Part shown: positions 47,008-56,031 of the stretch, in pieces
Layout of the letters: every line of letters begins with the position of its first letter
How positions within the stretch are numbered: position 1 is the first letter of the stretch
DNA from: Autumnicola musiva
GTDB taxonomy: Bacteria > Bacteroidota > Bacteroidia > Flavobacteriales > Flavobacteriaceae
DNA: 64,000 nt
Direction of reading: 5' to 3'
Assembly (NCBI RefSeq): GCF_031846585.1
Contig: NZ_JAVRHK010000011.1
Location: forward strand, 1-64,000
The notes under the pieces: model-generated
Database searches by the model: none
What the model saw: only the letters and a program-made list of their open reading frames with translations
What the model was told of the DNA's origin: nothing
Made by a program: the position numbers and the translations under genes

Positions 47008-47802
47008 TTAAAATAAGCGATCAAGTGCAATAATTGCTAAGGAAAGTGTGCTAACTATTACTGGTAGCCATTGTGTAGCCCTACTCGTACTGGCAATTTT
47101 TGATTTGTTAGCCTCAACATAAATGACATCACCGGATTTTAGCTGATAGTATTGAGAATTGAAGATCTCATCAGTTGTAAGGTCAAGAGTAAAAATTTTT
47201 TTTATATCATTTTCCTCTCTAAGAAGTAAAACATTATCACGTTTAGCGTATAATGTCATATCTCCTGCCAATCCAAGAGCTTCAAGTATGGTTACTTCCT
47301 CATCAGGTATGGTAATTACCGAAGGATTATTAACTTCACCTAATACCGAAACTTTATAATTTAAATATCTAATATTTACGATAGGATCTACTAAAAGCTT
47401 TTGTTCTTCCAATTCTGATTCTATTTCTTCTCTTAAAGCCTTTTTGGTTTTGCCTGCAGCTTCTATTTTTCCTAAAAAAGGAAAGCGTATTATACCGTCC
47501 TGATCAACCAGGTATCCCGAGGCTTGGGCAGTAGAACCTGTAGCTGTAGAAGTTTGGGTAGCGGAAAGATTAGGTATATTGAACATTTCTGAGGCTTCGG
47601 GATTAAGGCTGCTAACGGATATACTTAGCAAATCATTTTTCTGAATTATAGGCTCAATATTTTCTATTTCGGATTTATAAACAGAGTCTTTATTCAAGTT
47701 AAAATAGGTGGCATTTCTAGAGCTTACGCAAGATGCCATTGACATTAATACTACTAGAACTGTAATTCCAGAGATTTTTGCACTGAACATTGATTTTGAC
47801 AT
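47008..47802 (-). CDS. wza: Polysaccharide export lipoprotein Wza (locus B)
   Basis: The gene encodes 264 residues. A lipoprotein signal ends at Cys24 (SMASC). The Poly_export domain (IIQKNDLLSISVSSLNPEA, VDQDGIIRFPFLGKIEAAG) and the SLBB domain (VSVLGEVNNPSVITIPDEE) come next, and a C-terminal helix (WLPVIVSTLSLAIIALDRLF) ends the protein. Same length and layout as the locus A copy but with different sequence. It starts 30 bp before wzc in operon order. Confidence 0.88.
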   Translation of the reverse strand: MSKSMFSAKISGITVLVVLMSMASCVSSRNATYFNLNKDSVYKSEIENIEPIIQKNDLLSISVSSLNPEASEMFNIPNLSATQTSTATGSTAQASGYLVDQDGIIRFPFLGKIEAAGKTKKALREEIESELEEQKLLVDPIVNIRYLNYKVSVLGEVNNPSVITIPDEEVTILEALGLAGDMTLYAKRDNVLLLREENDIKKIFTLDLTTDEIFNSQYYQLKSGDVIYVEANKSKIASTSRATQWLPVIVSTLSLAIIALDRLF

Positions 47803-47860
47803 TAAACGAATTATTAGATTACTACTGATCCCTTAGCTTTGAATAGAGAACAGGCTTTGC

Positions 47861-48433
47861 TTATGCATACAGATTATTCTGAAAATCAAAATTTTTCATA
47901 TACTTGAAAGAAGGTTGCTTTAAATCTTTTTCAGAAAGAATGAGATCCTGTTCTGGAATTTTCCAATCAATAGTTAATTCCTGATCATTATATAGCACAC
48001 CACTATCATGTTCTGGTGAATAATAATTGTCGCATTTATACGAAAATACAGCTGTTGAAGACAAAACCACAAAACCATGCGCAAAGCCCCGTGGCACAAA
48101 AAGCTGCTTTTTATTTTCAGAACTAAGTTCTATAGAAAAATAATTTCCAAAGGTGGGAGACCCTTGGCGAACATCAACCGCGACATCTAAAATTTTGCCT
48201 TCAATTACCCTTACAAGCTTTGCTTGTGTAAAAGGTGGTTTTTGAAAGTGCAAACCTCTTAGTACCCCATAAGAAGATTTGGATTCATTATCTTGACAAA
48301 AATGTAACTTATGCCCCACGAATTCTTCTAATAATTTTTTTGAGAATGACTCAAAAAAATATCCTCGATGATCTTCAAATACTTTCGGTTCACAAATAAC
48401 TACCTCAGGTATTTCAGTTCTGATAAACTTCAT
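47861..48433 (-). CDS. rmlC: dTDP-4-dehydrorhamnose 3,5-epimerase
   Basis: The gene encodes 190 residues, the usual length. The cupin family markers are DHRGYFFESFS, the catalytic-His region GVLRGLHFQ (His62), VRVIEGKILDVAVDVR and FVPRGFAHGFVVLS; the Tyr/Asp loop CDNYYSPEHDSG follows. It epimerises dTDP-4-keto-6-deoxyglucose at C3 and C5. Its substrate is made by RmlB, which is encoded 33 kb away in locus A. The start overlaps the end of rmlA by 20 bp. Confidence 0.93.
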   Translation of the reverse strand: MKFIRTEIPEVVICEPKVFEDHRGYFFESFSKKLLEEFVGHKLHFCQDNESKSSYGVLRGLHFQKPPFTQAKLVRVIEGKILDVAVDVRQGSPTFGNYFSIELSSENKKQLFVPRGFAHGFVVLSSTAVFSYKCDNYYSPEHDSGVLYNDQELTIDWKIPEQDLILSEKDLKQPSFKYMKNFDFQNNLYA

Positions 48434-49316
48434 TTGTACTTTTTTTGTTTGCTAGGTTTAATAAATATTGGCCATATCCATTTTTCTTTAGTGGCTCTGC
48501 AAGTTCAAAAAGATTCTGCTTGGAAATATATCCTTTTTCATAAGCTATCTCCTCCAGGCAGGCAATTTTTAATCCTTGCCTCGATTCAATGGTATGAACA
48601 TAATTAGAAGCATGAAGCATAGATTCATGAGTTCCGGTATCTAACCATGCATATCCACGTCCCATTAATTCCACTTTAAGTTGGCCTCTTTTCAGATAAT
48701 CTTCATTTACCGAAGTTATTTCCAACTCTCCCCGGTTACTGGGCTTAATATTTTTTGCTATCTCCACCACGTCATTTGGGTAAAAGTATAAACCTACTAC
48801 TGCAAAATTACTTTTTGGACATTTAGGCTTTTCTTCGATACTTAAAATTTTTCCATTTTTATCAAATTCCGCCACTCCATACCTTTCCGGATCCTGAACA
48901 TAATAACCTATTATGGTTGCTTTCTTATCTTTCTCTACATTCCTTACTGATTGAGCTAATAGTTCAGTAAATCCATGTCCATAAAATATATTATCACCTA
49001 AAACCAAACAAACATCGTCATTACCTATAAAATCTTCACCTAAAATAAAAGCCTGTGCTAATCCGTCCGGATTTGGTTGCGTGACATATTCAAAGGACAT
49101 TGCCAACTCTTTACCATCTCCTAATAGTTTTTTAAAAGAAAGGAGATCCTCGGGAGTAGAAATTATTAGAACTTCCCTAATGCCAGCAAGCATTAAAACG
49201 GATAAAGGATAATATATCATTGGTTTATCATAGATACATAAGAGCTGCTTTGAGATTCCTTTGGTAATTGGATAAAGCCTGGTGCCAGAGCCTCCTGCAA
49301 GTATTATTCCTTTCAT
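48414..49316 (-). CDS. rmlA: Glucose-1-phosphate thymidylyltransferase
   Basis: The gene encodes 300 residues, standard length. The nucleotidyltransferase signature GGSGTRLYPITKGISKQL (about 8-25), then YDKPMIYYPLSVLMLAGI, VLGDNIFYGHGF and SIEEKPKCPKSNFAVVGLYF match RmlA throughout. It makes dTDP-glucose, the first step to dTDP-rhamnose. It follows the initiating transferase gene by 14 bp and overlaps rmlC. Confidence 0.94.
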   Translation of the reverse strand: MKGIILAGGSGTRLYPITKGISKQLLCIYDKPMIYYPLSVLMLAGIREVLIISTPEDLLSFKKLLGDGKELAMSFEYVTQPNPDGLAQAFILGEDFIGNDDVCLVLGDNIFYGHGFTELLAQSVRNVEKDKKATIIGYYVQDPERYGVAEFDKNGKILSIEEKPKCPKSNFAVVGLYFYPNDVVEIAKNIKPSNRGELEITSVNEDYLKRGQLKVELMGRGYAWLDTGTHESMLHASNYVHTIESRQGLKIACLEEIAYEKGYISKQNLFELAEPLKKNGYGQYLLNLANKKSTNEVYQN

Positions 49317-49330
49317 TTTTAGATTTTATA

Positions 49331-50680
49331 TTAGTAAGCCTTTTCTTCTCCTTTAATGGCATTAGCAATGGTAGAATAGATAATTTGAAAATCCATAAGC
49401 GGGTGCCATTTCTCCAGATAGAAAATATCGAAACGGGTTCTGTTGATTATGTCTGATTTATGTACAATCTCTCCACGATATCCTTTTACCTGTGCCAGAC
49501 CAGTAATTCCTGGCTTGGCAAAATGCCTTACAAGGTATTTTTCCACATTTTCCTGATAGTGAAATGTATGGGTTTCCATGTGAGGCCGTGGTCCTACCAC
49601 GCTCATCTCTCCGAGGAATACATTGATGAACTGAGGTAGTTCATCTATGCTGGTTTTTCTTAACATTTTTCCAATTCTTGTAACCCTTGCATCATTGCGT
49701 ATACACATTGTAGAGTTCGCTTCTGTATTTAAGGCCATTGATCTAAACTTATAGCACCAGAAGGGTTTTTTATTATGTCCATTCCTAAGCTGTTTAAACA
49801 GAACTGGCCCTTTGGATTGGAATTTGTTGATAAAGAATAATAAAGGAATAAGCCAGGTAAGTATTAAAAGGATAACAAGGCCTGAGAAAACTATATCAAA
49901 GATGCGTTTTCCTGTTTTAGCTATTTTATTGTCTAAGGGAGATTTTCTTAGATTAATAACCGGGATAGTTCCATAGTGTTCCACCTCCATAGCACGGGTG
50001 AAAATTCCTTTATGATCTGGAATCAACTTTAACTTTTTAAAGTTATTATCAGAAAAACGGATAAGTTGCTTTAGGTCGGCATGAGATAGACGAGAAACAG
50101 CGCAATAAATTTCATCTATGTCATTTTCATTAATGTAGCGGTAGGATTGCGAGATGGCACCTAAATGATACTGTTCTGCGATATCTGGTGAGTCATCAAA
50201 ATATCCTTTATAACGATAGCCGTAATCGGGCCTTTCGAAAACCTTCTTTATCTGATGAAGGCTTTTATCTTTACCTATAACCACAACGTTCACATAATTC
50301 CCTCCTTCAATTCTATATTGCTCTCTTAAAAAAAATAAACTCCATCTAAAAAGTATGAGAACAAGAAACAGCATTCCTAATATCTTCAGGTGACGAAGTG
50401 GGAGAAATGGAGTTTGCATAAAGGCAAGAACTGTAAAATATGCCAGCATGAAGATAATAAACTTTCGTAGGAATTTAGGTAATTCAGTTACAAACCGCTC
50501 TTTTCTTTTTATAGTATAAAAATCGGAATCAATAGCCAATAGGAGCCAAAGAAGACAGCTTAATATAACCAAAGGATAGGAATATGTTTCTGGTGTAAAC
50601 AATCCAAGAATACTATTTATAATTGCCAAATGTGCAATAATCGAAAAAGGAATAAGTAAAGGTGACCATTTCACATCCAA
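49331..50680 (-). CDS. Polyprenyl glycosylphosphotransferase (WcaJ type), initiator of locus B
   Basis: The gene encodes 449 residues. Four N-terminal helices (about 10-30, 35-50, 70-88, 97-115) and a cytoplasmic Rossmann-like segment (VVVIGKDKSLHQIKKVFE) precede a fifth helix (FDIVFSGLVILLILTWLIPL). The catalytic bacterial sugar transferase domain has KFRSM, DELPQFINVFLGEMSVVGPR and the later GITGLAQVKGYRG. It transfers a hexose-1-phosphate to undecaprenyl phosphate. It is the first gene of locus B; its leader carries the element shared with locus A. Confidence 0.88.
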   Translation of the reverse strand: MDVKWSPLLIPFSIIAHLAIINSILGLFTPETYSYPLVILSCLLWLLLAIDSDFYTIKRKERFVTELPKFLRKFIIFMLAYFTVLAFMQTPFLPLRHLKILGMLFLVLILFRWSLFFLREQYRIEGGNYVNVVVIGKDKSLHQIKKVFERPDYGYRYKGYFDDSPDIAEQYHLGAISQSYRYINENDIDEIYCAVSRLSHADLKQLIRFSDNNFKKLKLIPDHKGIFTRAMEVEHYGTIPVINLRKSPLDNKIAKTGKRIFDIVFSGLVILLILTWLIPLLFFINKFQSKGPVLFKQLRNGHNKKPFWCYKFRSMALNTEANSTMCIRNDARVTRIGKMLRKTSIDELPQFINVFLGEMSVVGPRPHMETHTFHYQENVEKYLVRHFAKPGITGLAQVKGYRGEIVHKSDIINRTRFDIFYLEKWHPLMDFQIIYSTIANAIKGEEKAY

Positions 50681-50734
50681 AATATTTTGCTGTCAATGAA
50701 TAGCTAGGAGTAATTAAAACGTATGATTGAAAAC

Positions 50735-50762
50735 ATTCTATGGCTTCGCCGCCGTAAGTCCC
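50735..50762 (-). promoter_or_regulatory. 28-nt leader element shared with locus A (copy B)
   Basis: Read on the minus strand it begins GGGACT and contains GGCGGCGAAGCC, 54 nt before the first start codon of locus B. It matches 23 of 28 positions with copy A at 11986-12013. Immediately upstream in the transcript is a small hairpin GTCCC-AGT-GGGAC that overlaps its 5' end. Same orientation relative to transcription as copy A. Confidence 0.5.
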
Positions 50763-51550
50763 ACTGGGACCACTTATAGCATATTTTTAATGAGGGATTT
50801 GAAGTACATAGAATAAGACCAAAAATGGAGTACTTATTCTGAAGCAATTTTATTAAATAATTTAGAATATTTTTGTAGGAAAAAACGTTAAAGTGTTATC
50901 TCGTGGTTATTTTATTCAAGATTATTAATGTAAAAATCAATTAATTCTATTAATTATCTTAAATAATAATAATTTTAATAAAATAAATGTAATTAATGGC
51001 GTAGGAATTAAGAATTTTAAATGTATTTGTTCCTAAGGACTTTTCTGTTTTTTTTCTTAAAATAACAACATCTTTTAATTTGAATTAACATGGTCTCGCC
51101 CAAAAGCAATTTTTTTACCTTTCAACGAGTACTCACTAACGGTTACATTTATTAAAATAACTGCTTTTATCGACAAAAGGTATAAATATCTATAAGGCTC
51201 GATGCCTTATGTTGCGGATATCCACTATAAAGCCAATAAAATCAATGGCGGAGAAAAAATTTTCCACAATCCTCTAAATTAGACTCTGTTTAAAATTCTT
51301 ACAATTTTTAATGCAATTCTTATACTTATAATAATTAAAATTTTAATACAAATAGTAGTTTTAAATCTTGTTCTCTTAAAGTCGCACTCATTTTTTATTA
51401 GAAGGGCGAATTTTTAAAAGTGCATATATTTCAAGGCTTCTTTAGCCAAATTGCTAACTACACATTGTTTTGAGGCTTTACAAGAACATATTGTTCCACC
51501 TAAAATCTCAGAGTTTAATTATAGTGTAAAGAATAAAAACTAAAACTATG
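50763..51550. other. AT-rich intergenic stretch upstream of locus B
   Basis: No gene was found. The promoter of locus B must lie here on the minus strand, but only a weak -7-like box (reading CATTTTTG, 50820-50827) was seen. The DNA is strongly AT-rich (for example 50880-51000 and 51290-51370). It separates locus B from the divergent kinase gene. Confidence 0.35.
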
Positions 51551-51704
51551 TTAAAGGTGTCTAATTCGGGGACACTCCATTTTATATTTTATGTCAGCCT
51601 AGGAACTGCAGATTTTGATGATTTCCGAACACTCCCACCTCGGTACTTTAAAGAATCAAGTTAAAATAAAACCCCATAAACTACACTGTTTACGGGGTTT
51701 TCTT
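51551..51704 (+). ncRNA. Possible small non-coding RNA
   Basis: A terminator at 51668-51704 has no plus-strand gene upstream for 20 kb. The sequence before it can pair: TTAAAG (51551-51556) with CTTTAA (51646-51651), and GTGTC (51557-51561) with GACAC (51571-51575). The stretch is less AT-rich than its surroundings and has no open frame. A 6S-like or other regulatory RNA is conceivable; the class is not recognised. Confidence 0.35.
51668..51704 (+). terminator. Strong intrinsic terminator
   Basis: AAAACCCCATAAAC (51668-51681) pairs with GTTTACGGGGTTTT (51688-51701), a 14-bp stem with one G-T wobble position and a 6-nt loop, continuing into TTTTCTT. It lies before the kinase gene and after no known plus-strand gene. 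Confidence 0.8.
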
Positions 51705-51892
51705 ATCATAATCCAGTATTTTGACAAAACAGTCAGAAATTCTTAATCCAGAAACATAAGAGTAATAGACGCCATTTCTGTTCTATCCCTGTGCATATAA
51801 TGCCCCATGATCTGCAATTAATTTATCCTAAAATAAAAATAATGTATTTTAGCCGGGGTTTCACAGGATTCAAATATTCCCTTAGAAATAAT

Positions 51893-54547
51893 ATGATGAA
51901 GAATAGTTTTGCCGGCTCCAACAGCATGATAGAAAATAAATTAGTTGCAAAAAATTTTGCAGCATCTGTTATTTATACCGTAAGAGAACCTGTTTTGATT
52001 TTGGATAAGGATTCAGAATTTGTAGATGCCAATGCAGGATTTTATTCGGTTTTTGAGATAGAGGGGGAAGAACTTCTGGTTTCAGAAATGAACAATAACA
52101 AGGGCATTTTTAGAGAGTTTAAAGAAATTCTGAAAAGGAAATTGACTGCAGGCGAAGGTATTAAAGATTATAAATTTGTATGCGATTTCCCTAAAGCACA
52201 GGTAAAAAGCTTTCTTGTTAACGCTAATTATACAAATGATGCAAAGGATAATGGTGCATTGATCTTGATTTCATTTAAAGAATTGGATACTGTAGAGCCA
52301 AAAGGAACTGAAGAAAAAAATAATCTTGTAAATCTTCATGAAATTTTCTCCCAGGCTCCGGCAATGATTTGTTTACTTCGGGGCCCTGAACACGTATTTG
52401 ATTTTGCTAATGAGAATTATTTTCAACTGGTGGGGCACAGGAATATTATCGGGAAAAACGTAAGGGAGGCTTTGCCTGAAATAGAAGACCAGGGCTTCTT
52501 TGAGATGCTGGACGGGGTATACCAGTCGGGGGAGGTTTTTAAAGGAAAAGAATTGCCGGTAAAATTAGATGTGGGCGAAAAGGAACTAAAAAATTCATAT
52601 TTGGATTTTGTATATCAGCCAATTTTAAATGCTTCAGAAGAAGTTAGCGGAATATTTGTACATGCTGTGGATATCACCGAAAAGGTGGCGGCAAGAAGAA
52701 AGATTGAAGAAAGCGAAAATGAGTTACGCTATTTAATAGATACTGTTCCTGCTATCATCTGGATTACAAAGCTTGATGGGCAAAATTATTATCTAAACAA
52801 AAACTGGTATAAATATACAGGCCAAACCGTAAGTGAGGGTCGGGATTTTGGCTGGTTAAATGCCGTTCATCCTGATGACAGGCAAAGGGTGGATAATATC
52901 TTTACGAAAGCCGTTAAAAATCGAGAAGGATGTCATATGACTTTCAGGTTACGCAATAAAGATGGGAGCTACCGCTGGGTGTTGGATAGTGGCAGGCCAA
53001 TGCTTAGTGCTGAAGGTGAATATGAAGGAATGATTGGAACGGTAATAGATGTACATGAGGAAAAGATAAAGGAGCAACTTGTACGGGAAAAAGAACACCG
53101 TATAAGATCTATTATAGAAGAGGCAACAGTGGCTACAGCCCTGTATACCGGAAAGGAGATGAAAATTGAAATAGCCAATGATGCTATGGTGGAACTCTGG
53201 GGTAAAGATCATTCGGTTATTGGAACAATGCTTCATGAAGCTCTGCCTGAACTGGAGGGGCAGCCTTTTCACGAATTACTTCAGGGAGTTTATAATACAG
53301 GGGAAACCTATTGGGGCAAAGAAGATCCGGTAGATTTGGTGATAGACGGTAAATTACAAACCGGTTATTTCAATTTTACTTATAAAGCCTTACGGGATGA
53401 AAATGGGGATATTTATGGTATTCTCAATATGGCTGTTGATGTTTCTGAAACAGTGAGGTCCAAGGAGCTTTTAAAAGAAAGCGAATCCCGTTTCCGGCAA
53501 ATGGCAGATCTTATGCCGGAGAAAGTTGCCAATACTGATGCAGAAGGAAATTTTATCTATTTCAATCAGGGCTGGCTGGAATATACAGGGCTTAAAAGTG
53601 AACAACTGGCTGCTAAGGGCTGGGCAAATTTTATTCATCCCGATGAAAAGGAGGCTTTCCAAAAAAACTGGCAAAATTCACTGGACACCGGAAGTGATTT
53701 TGAAATGGAATTCCGTTACAAAAACAAACACAGGCAATATAACTGGCACCTTAGCCGTGCCGAAGCAATTACTGATGAAAACGGGAAAATTCAAATGTGG
53801 ATATGTACCGCTACAGAAATTCAAAGATTAAAAGCCGAGGAAAAGCGGAAAGAGGATTTTTTAAAGATGGTAAGCCATGAATTAAAGACTCCCATAACTT
53901 CCATAAAGGGATATGTGCAGTTCTTACTTAGCCTGCTAAATAATGAAGAAGAAGTACAGTTATCGGCTATTCCTTTTAAAACTTCGCTGGAGCGCATGGA
54001 CCATCAGATTGTGAGGCTTACCAGGCTCATTTCAGAAATGCTGGATCTTACCAGGATTGAGAAAAATAAGCTTGAGCTTCAGAAGCAAACATTTTGCCTT
54101 AATACACTGGTGGCCGAAACCGTTCAGGATATTGAATACACAAATACCCAGCATAAAATAGTTATTACAGCAAAGGAAGAATGCTGGATTCATGCAGATA
54201 AAGACCGTATAGGCCAGGTGCTTATTAACCTGGTGACAAATTCCATAAAATACTCTCCCTTCAACTGGGAAATTGAGGTAAAAATTGAGAAAAGTAGTGT
54301 GGATAAGGTTTTGGTAAGCGTAAAAGATTTCGGGATTGGGATTGATAAGCAAAATCAGCAGAAAATCTTTAAACGCTTTTACCGGATTGATGAAAAAAGC
54401 GAAGAAACATATTCTGGTTTTGGGATTGGCCTGTATCTTGCCCGGGAAATAATAGAACGCCACAACGGTATTATTGAGGTAAAAAGTGAAATAGGCAGGG
54501 GTTCAGTTTTTACATTTACTTTAGATGCAGCTTCTGAAGAACTGTAG
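51893..54547 (+). CDS. Multi-PAS sensor histidine kinase
   Basis: From ATG 51893 the protein has 884 residues; the open frame extends to a GTG at 51791, and an ATG at 51926 (MIENKLVAKNFA) is another option, so the start is uncertain. There are five PAS-type domains in a row, among them YTVREPVLILDKDSEFVDAN, LIDTVPAIIWITKLDGQNYY and RFRQMADLMPEKVANTDAEG. HisKA follows with the phospho-acceptor His in MVSHELKTPITS (codon near 53876). The HATPase has the N box LINLVTNSIKYSP, G1 DFGIGID and GFGIGLYLAREI. No transmembrane helix is seen, so it senses a cytoplasmic or diffusible signal. No response regulator is adjacent. It could influence upxY or the polysaccharide loci, but nothing in the sequence shows it. 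Confidence 0.85.
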   Translation: MMKNSFAGSNSMIENKLVAKNFAASVIYTVREPVLILDKDSEFVDANAGFYSVFEIEGEELLVSEMNNNKGIFREFKEILKRKLTAGEGIKDYKFVCDFPKAQVKSFLVNANYTNDAKDNGALILISFKELDTVEPKGTEEKNNLVNLHEIFSQAPAMICLLRGPEHVFDFANENYFQLVGHRNIIGKNVREALPEIEDQGFFEMLDGVYQSGEVFKGKELPVKLDVGEKELKNSYLDFVYQPILNASEEVSGIFVHAVDITEKVAARRKIEESENELRYLIDTVPAIIWITKLDGQNYYLNKNWYKYTGQTVSEGRDFGWLNAVHPDDRQRVDNIFTKAVKNREGCHMTFRLRNKDGSYRWVLDSGRPMLSAEGEYEGMIGTVIDVHEEKIKEQLVREKEHRIRSIIEEATVATALYTGKEMKIEIANDAMVELWGKDHSVIGTMLHEALPELEGQPFHELLQGVYNTGETYWGKEDPVDLVIDGKLQTGYFNFTYKALRDENGDIYGILNMAVDVSETVRSKELLKESESRFRQMADLMPEKVANTDAEGNFIYFNQGWLEYTGLKSEQLAAKGWANFIHPDEKEAFQKNWQNSLDTGSDFEMEFRYKNKHRQYNWHLSRAEAITDENGKIQMWICTATEIQRLKAEEKRKEDFLKMVSHELKTPITSIKGYVQFLLSLLNNEEEVQLSAIPFKTSLERMDHQIVRLTRLISEMLDLTRIEKNKLELQKQTFCLNTLVAETVQDIEYTNTQHKIVITAKEECWIHADKDRIGQVLINLVTNSIKYSPFNWEIEVKIEKSSVDKVLVSVKDFGIGIDKQNQQKIFKRFYRIDEKSEETYSGFGIGLYLAREIIERHNGIIEVKSEIGRGSVFTFTLDAASEEL

Positions 54548-54826
54548 TAAATCAGGTATTATTCACTTAAAATAATATACTCTAAAAATTTTTCAAGTTA
54601 AACCTTCAGGGAAAACGGGAAAATGTTCTGGAAGTATTCCGGGTAAAACCGAATTTTTAAACGATGGGAATAGCGGGAAACTCTTTTGCTTCTAGCTTAG
54701 GAAGTGTTCAGGTAAAACATCTTCTTCTTTATATTAAATTTAGCCTCTTTTAATTATAATTTGTAGCTTTATACCTTCAGAAACCTCCGGCACCCTACCC
54801 GGATTGATTCATATAACCAGGAATTC

Positions 54827-55300
54827 ATGAAGTGGTACGTACTGTATACAAAGCCCAAATGGGAACTGAAGGTAGATAAAGCTTTGCGTCGTTTAAATGT
54901 GGAAGTCTATTGCCCCACATATACTGAAGTAAAGCAGTGGAGTGACCGTAAAAAGAAAATTACGGCTCCTCTTTTTAATTCCTACATATTTGTCCGGCTC
55001 CATGAAAAAGATAGGTCGGTAGTATTTGATGCGCCGGGAGTGGTACGCTATCTGTTTTGGTTGGGAAAACCTGCCGTGGTGAGGGATGATGAAATTGAAA
55101 CCCTGAAAAACTGGCTGGAAGGCGGGGATATTGATGAAATTAAGGTTGAAAAATTCTCGGTGGGAGATATTGTGAAGATTAACCAGGGAGCTTTAAAAGA
55201 CCAAAAAGCTGCTATAGAGGAAATAGGAAATAAGAAAATGAGACTTTTTCTTCCCGCTATGGGTTGTATGGTTACAGCCAGAATATCAGATGTTGTTTAA
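54827..55300 (+). CDS. UpxY-family transcription antiterminator (NusG paralogue)
   Basis: The gene encodes 157 residues. It begins MKWYVLYTKPKWELKVDKAL, the NGN domain of NusG-like proteins, with VEVYCPTYTEVKQWSDRKKK, PLFNSYIFVRL and APGVVRYLFWLGKPAVVRDD. A C-terminal KOW-like part reads FSVGDIVKINQGALKDQKAA. UpxY proteins in Bacteroides prevent early termination in the leader of their own capsule operon. Here the gene is not the first of a capsule locus but lies 4.1 kb upstream of locus B on the other strand. It is an attractive candidate to act at the shared leader elements (11986 and 50735). It stands before cysC. Confidence 0.85.
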   Translation: MKWYVLYTKPKWELKVDKALRRLNVEVYCPTYTEVKQWSDRKKKITAPLFNSYIFVRLHEKDRSVVFDAPGVVRYLFWLGKPAVVRDDEIETLKNWLEGGDIDEIKVEKFSVGDIVKINQGALKDQKAAIEEIGNKKMRLFLPAMGCMVTARISDVV

Positions 55301-55362
55301 TGTCTCACTTAGGGAGCTTGTCCAGAGGTTTTATTTGTGTCAAAATTATGCTTTTCGTGCTC

Positions 55363-55392
55363 TTTAAAGGCGCTCAGAAATTTCTATCTTTG
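55363..55392 (+). promoter_or_regulatory. Promoter of cysC
   Basis: TATCTTTG (55385-55392) is an exact TANNTTTG -7 box. TTTA (55363-55366) lies 18 nt upstream as a -33-like element. The start codon of cysC follows 27 nt later. Confidence 0.6.
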
Positions 55393-55419
55393 AGAAAAAA
55401 CTGAAATCTTTACAAACGC

Positions 55420-56004
55420 ATGAAGCACATATTTCCGGAAGCAGATTCGCTTAGCCCTCGGGAAAGGAGTATTTTAAAAGGGCATAAGCCCATTGTGGTA
55501 TGGTTTACTGGCCTTTCCGGTGCGGGAAAATCAACACTTGCAAAGCTTCTTGAAAAAGAACTATTCCGCAGAAAAATACATACCTGCCTTTTAGATGGAG
55601 ATAATATCCGCAGCGGACTCAACTGTAACCTCAGATTTACTGAAGAAGACAGAACTGAGAATCTTAGAAGAGTGGCAGAAGTGGCAAAGCTTTTCCTTGA
55701 AAGCGGTACAGTGGTCATCTCTGCTTTTATCACTCCTCTTGAAAGTGACCGGGAATTAATAAAAAACATTATAGGAAAAGATTATTTTGTAGAAGTTTTT
55801 GTTGCTACTTCATTGAATGAATGTGAAAGAAGAGACGTGAAAGGACTATATCAAAAAGCCCGGGCCGGAGAAATTGATCATTTTACAGGTATCTCTGCAC
55901 CTTATGAAAAACCGGTTGCCCCCGATGTTGAGGTGAATACTGAAGAATTTGTTCCTGGTGTACTGGTAGAGGAGATCTTAAAAGTTATAACTTCCAGAAT
56001 TTAG
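55420..56004 (+). CDS. cysC: Adenylyl-sulfate kinase
   Basis: The gene encodes 194 residues, the normal length. The P-loop is GLSGAGKST (residues 31-39); LDGDNIRSGLNCNLRFTEED and DVKGLYQKARAGEIDHFTGI are family motifs. It phosphorylates APS to PAPS, the sulfate donor. At the position of the E. coli phospho-Ser (in FISP) this protein has Thr (AFITPLESDR). It is followed 27 bp later by cysQ. The pair implies PAPS turnover; with no sulfate-reduction genes nearby and two polysaccharide loci next door, supply for sulfated polysaccharide is possible but no sulfotransferase is present here. Confidence 0.92.
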   Translation: MKHIFPEADSLSPRERSILKGHKPIVVWFTGLSGAGKSTLAKLLEKELFRRKIHTCLLDGDNIRSGLNCNLRFTEEDRTENLRRVAEVAKLFLESGTVVISAFITPLESDRELIKNIIGKDYFVEVFVATSLNECERRDVKGLYQKARAGEIDHFTGISAPYEKPVAPDVEVNTEEFVPGVLVEEILKVITSRI

Positions 56005-56031
56005 CCTATAGTTTTAAGACTAAACAAAAAA

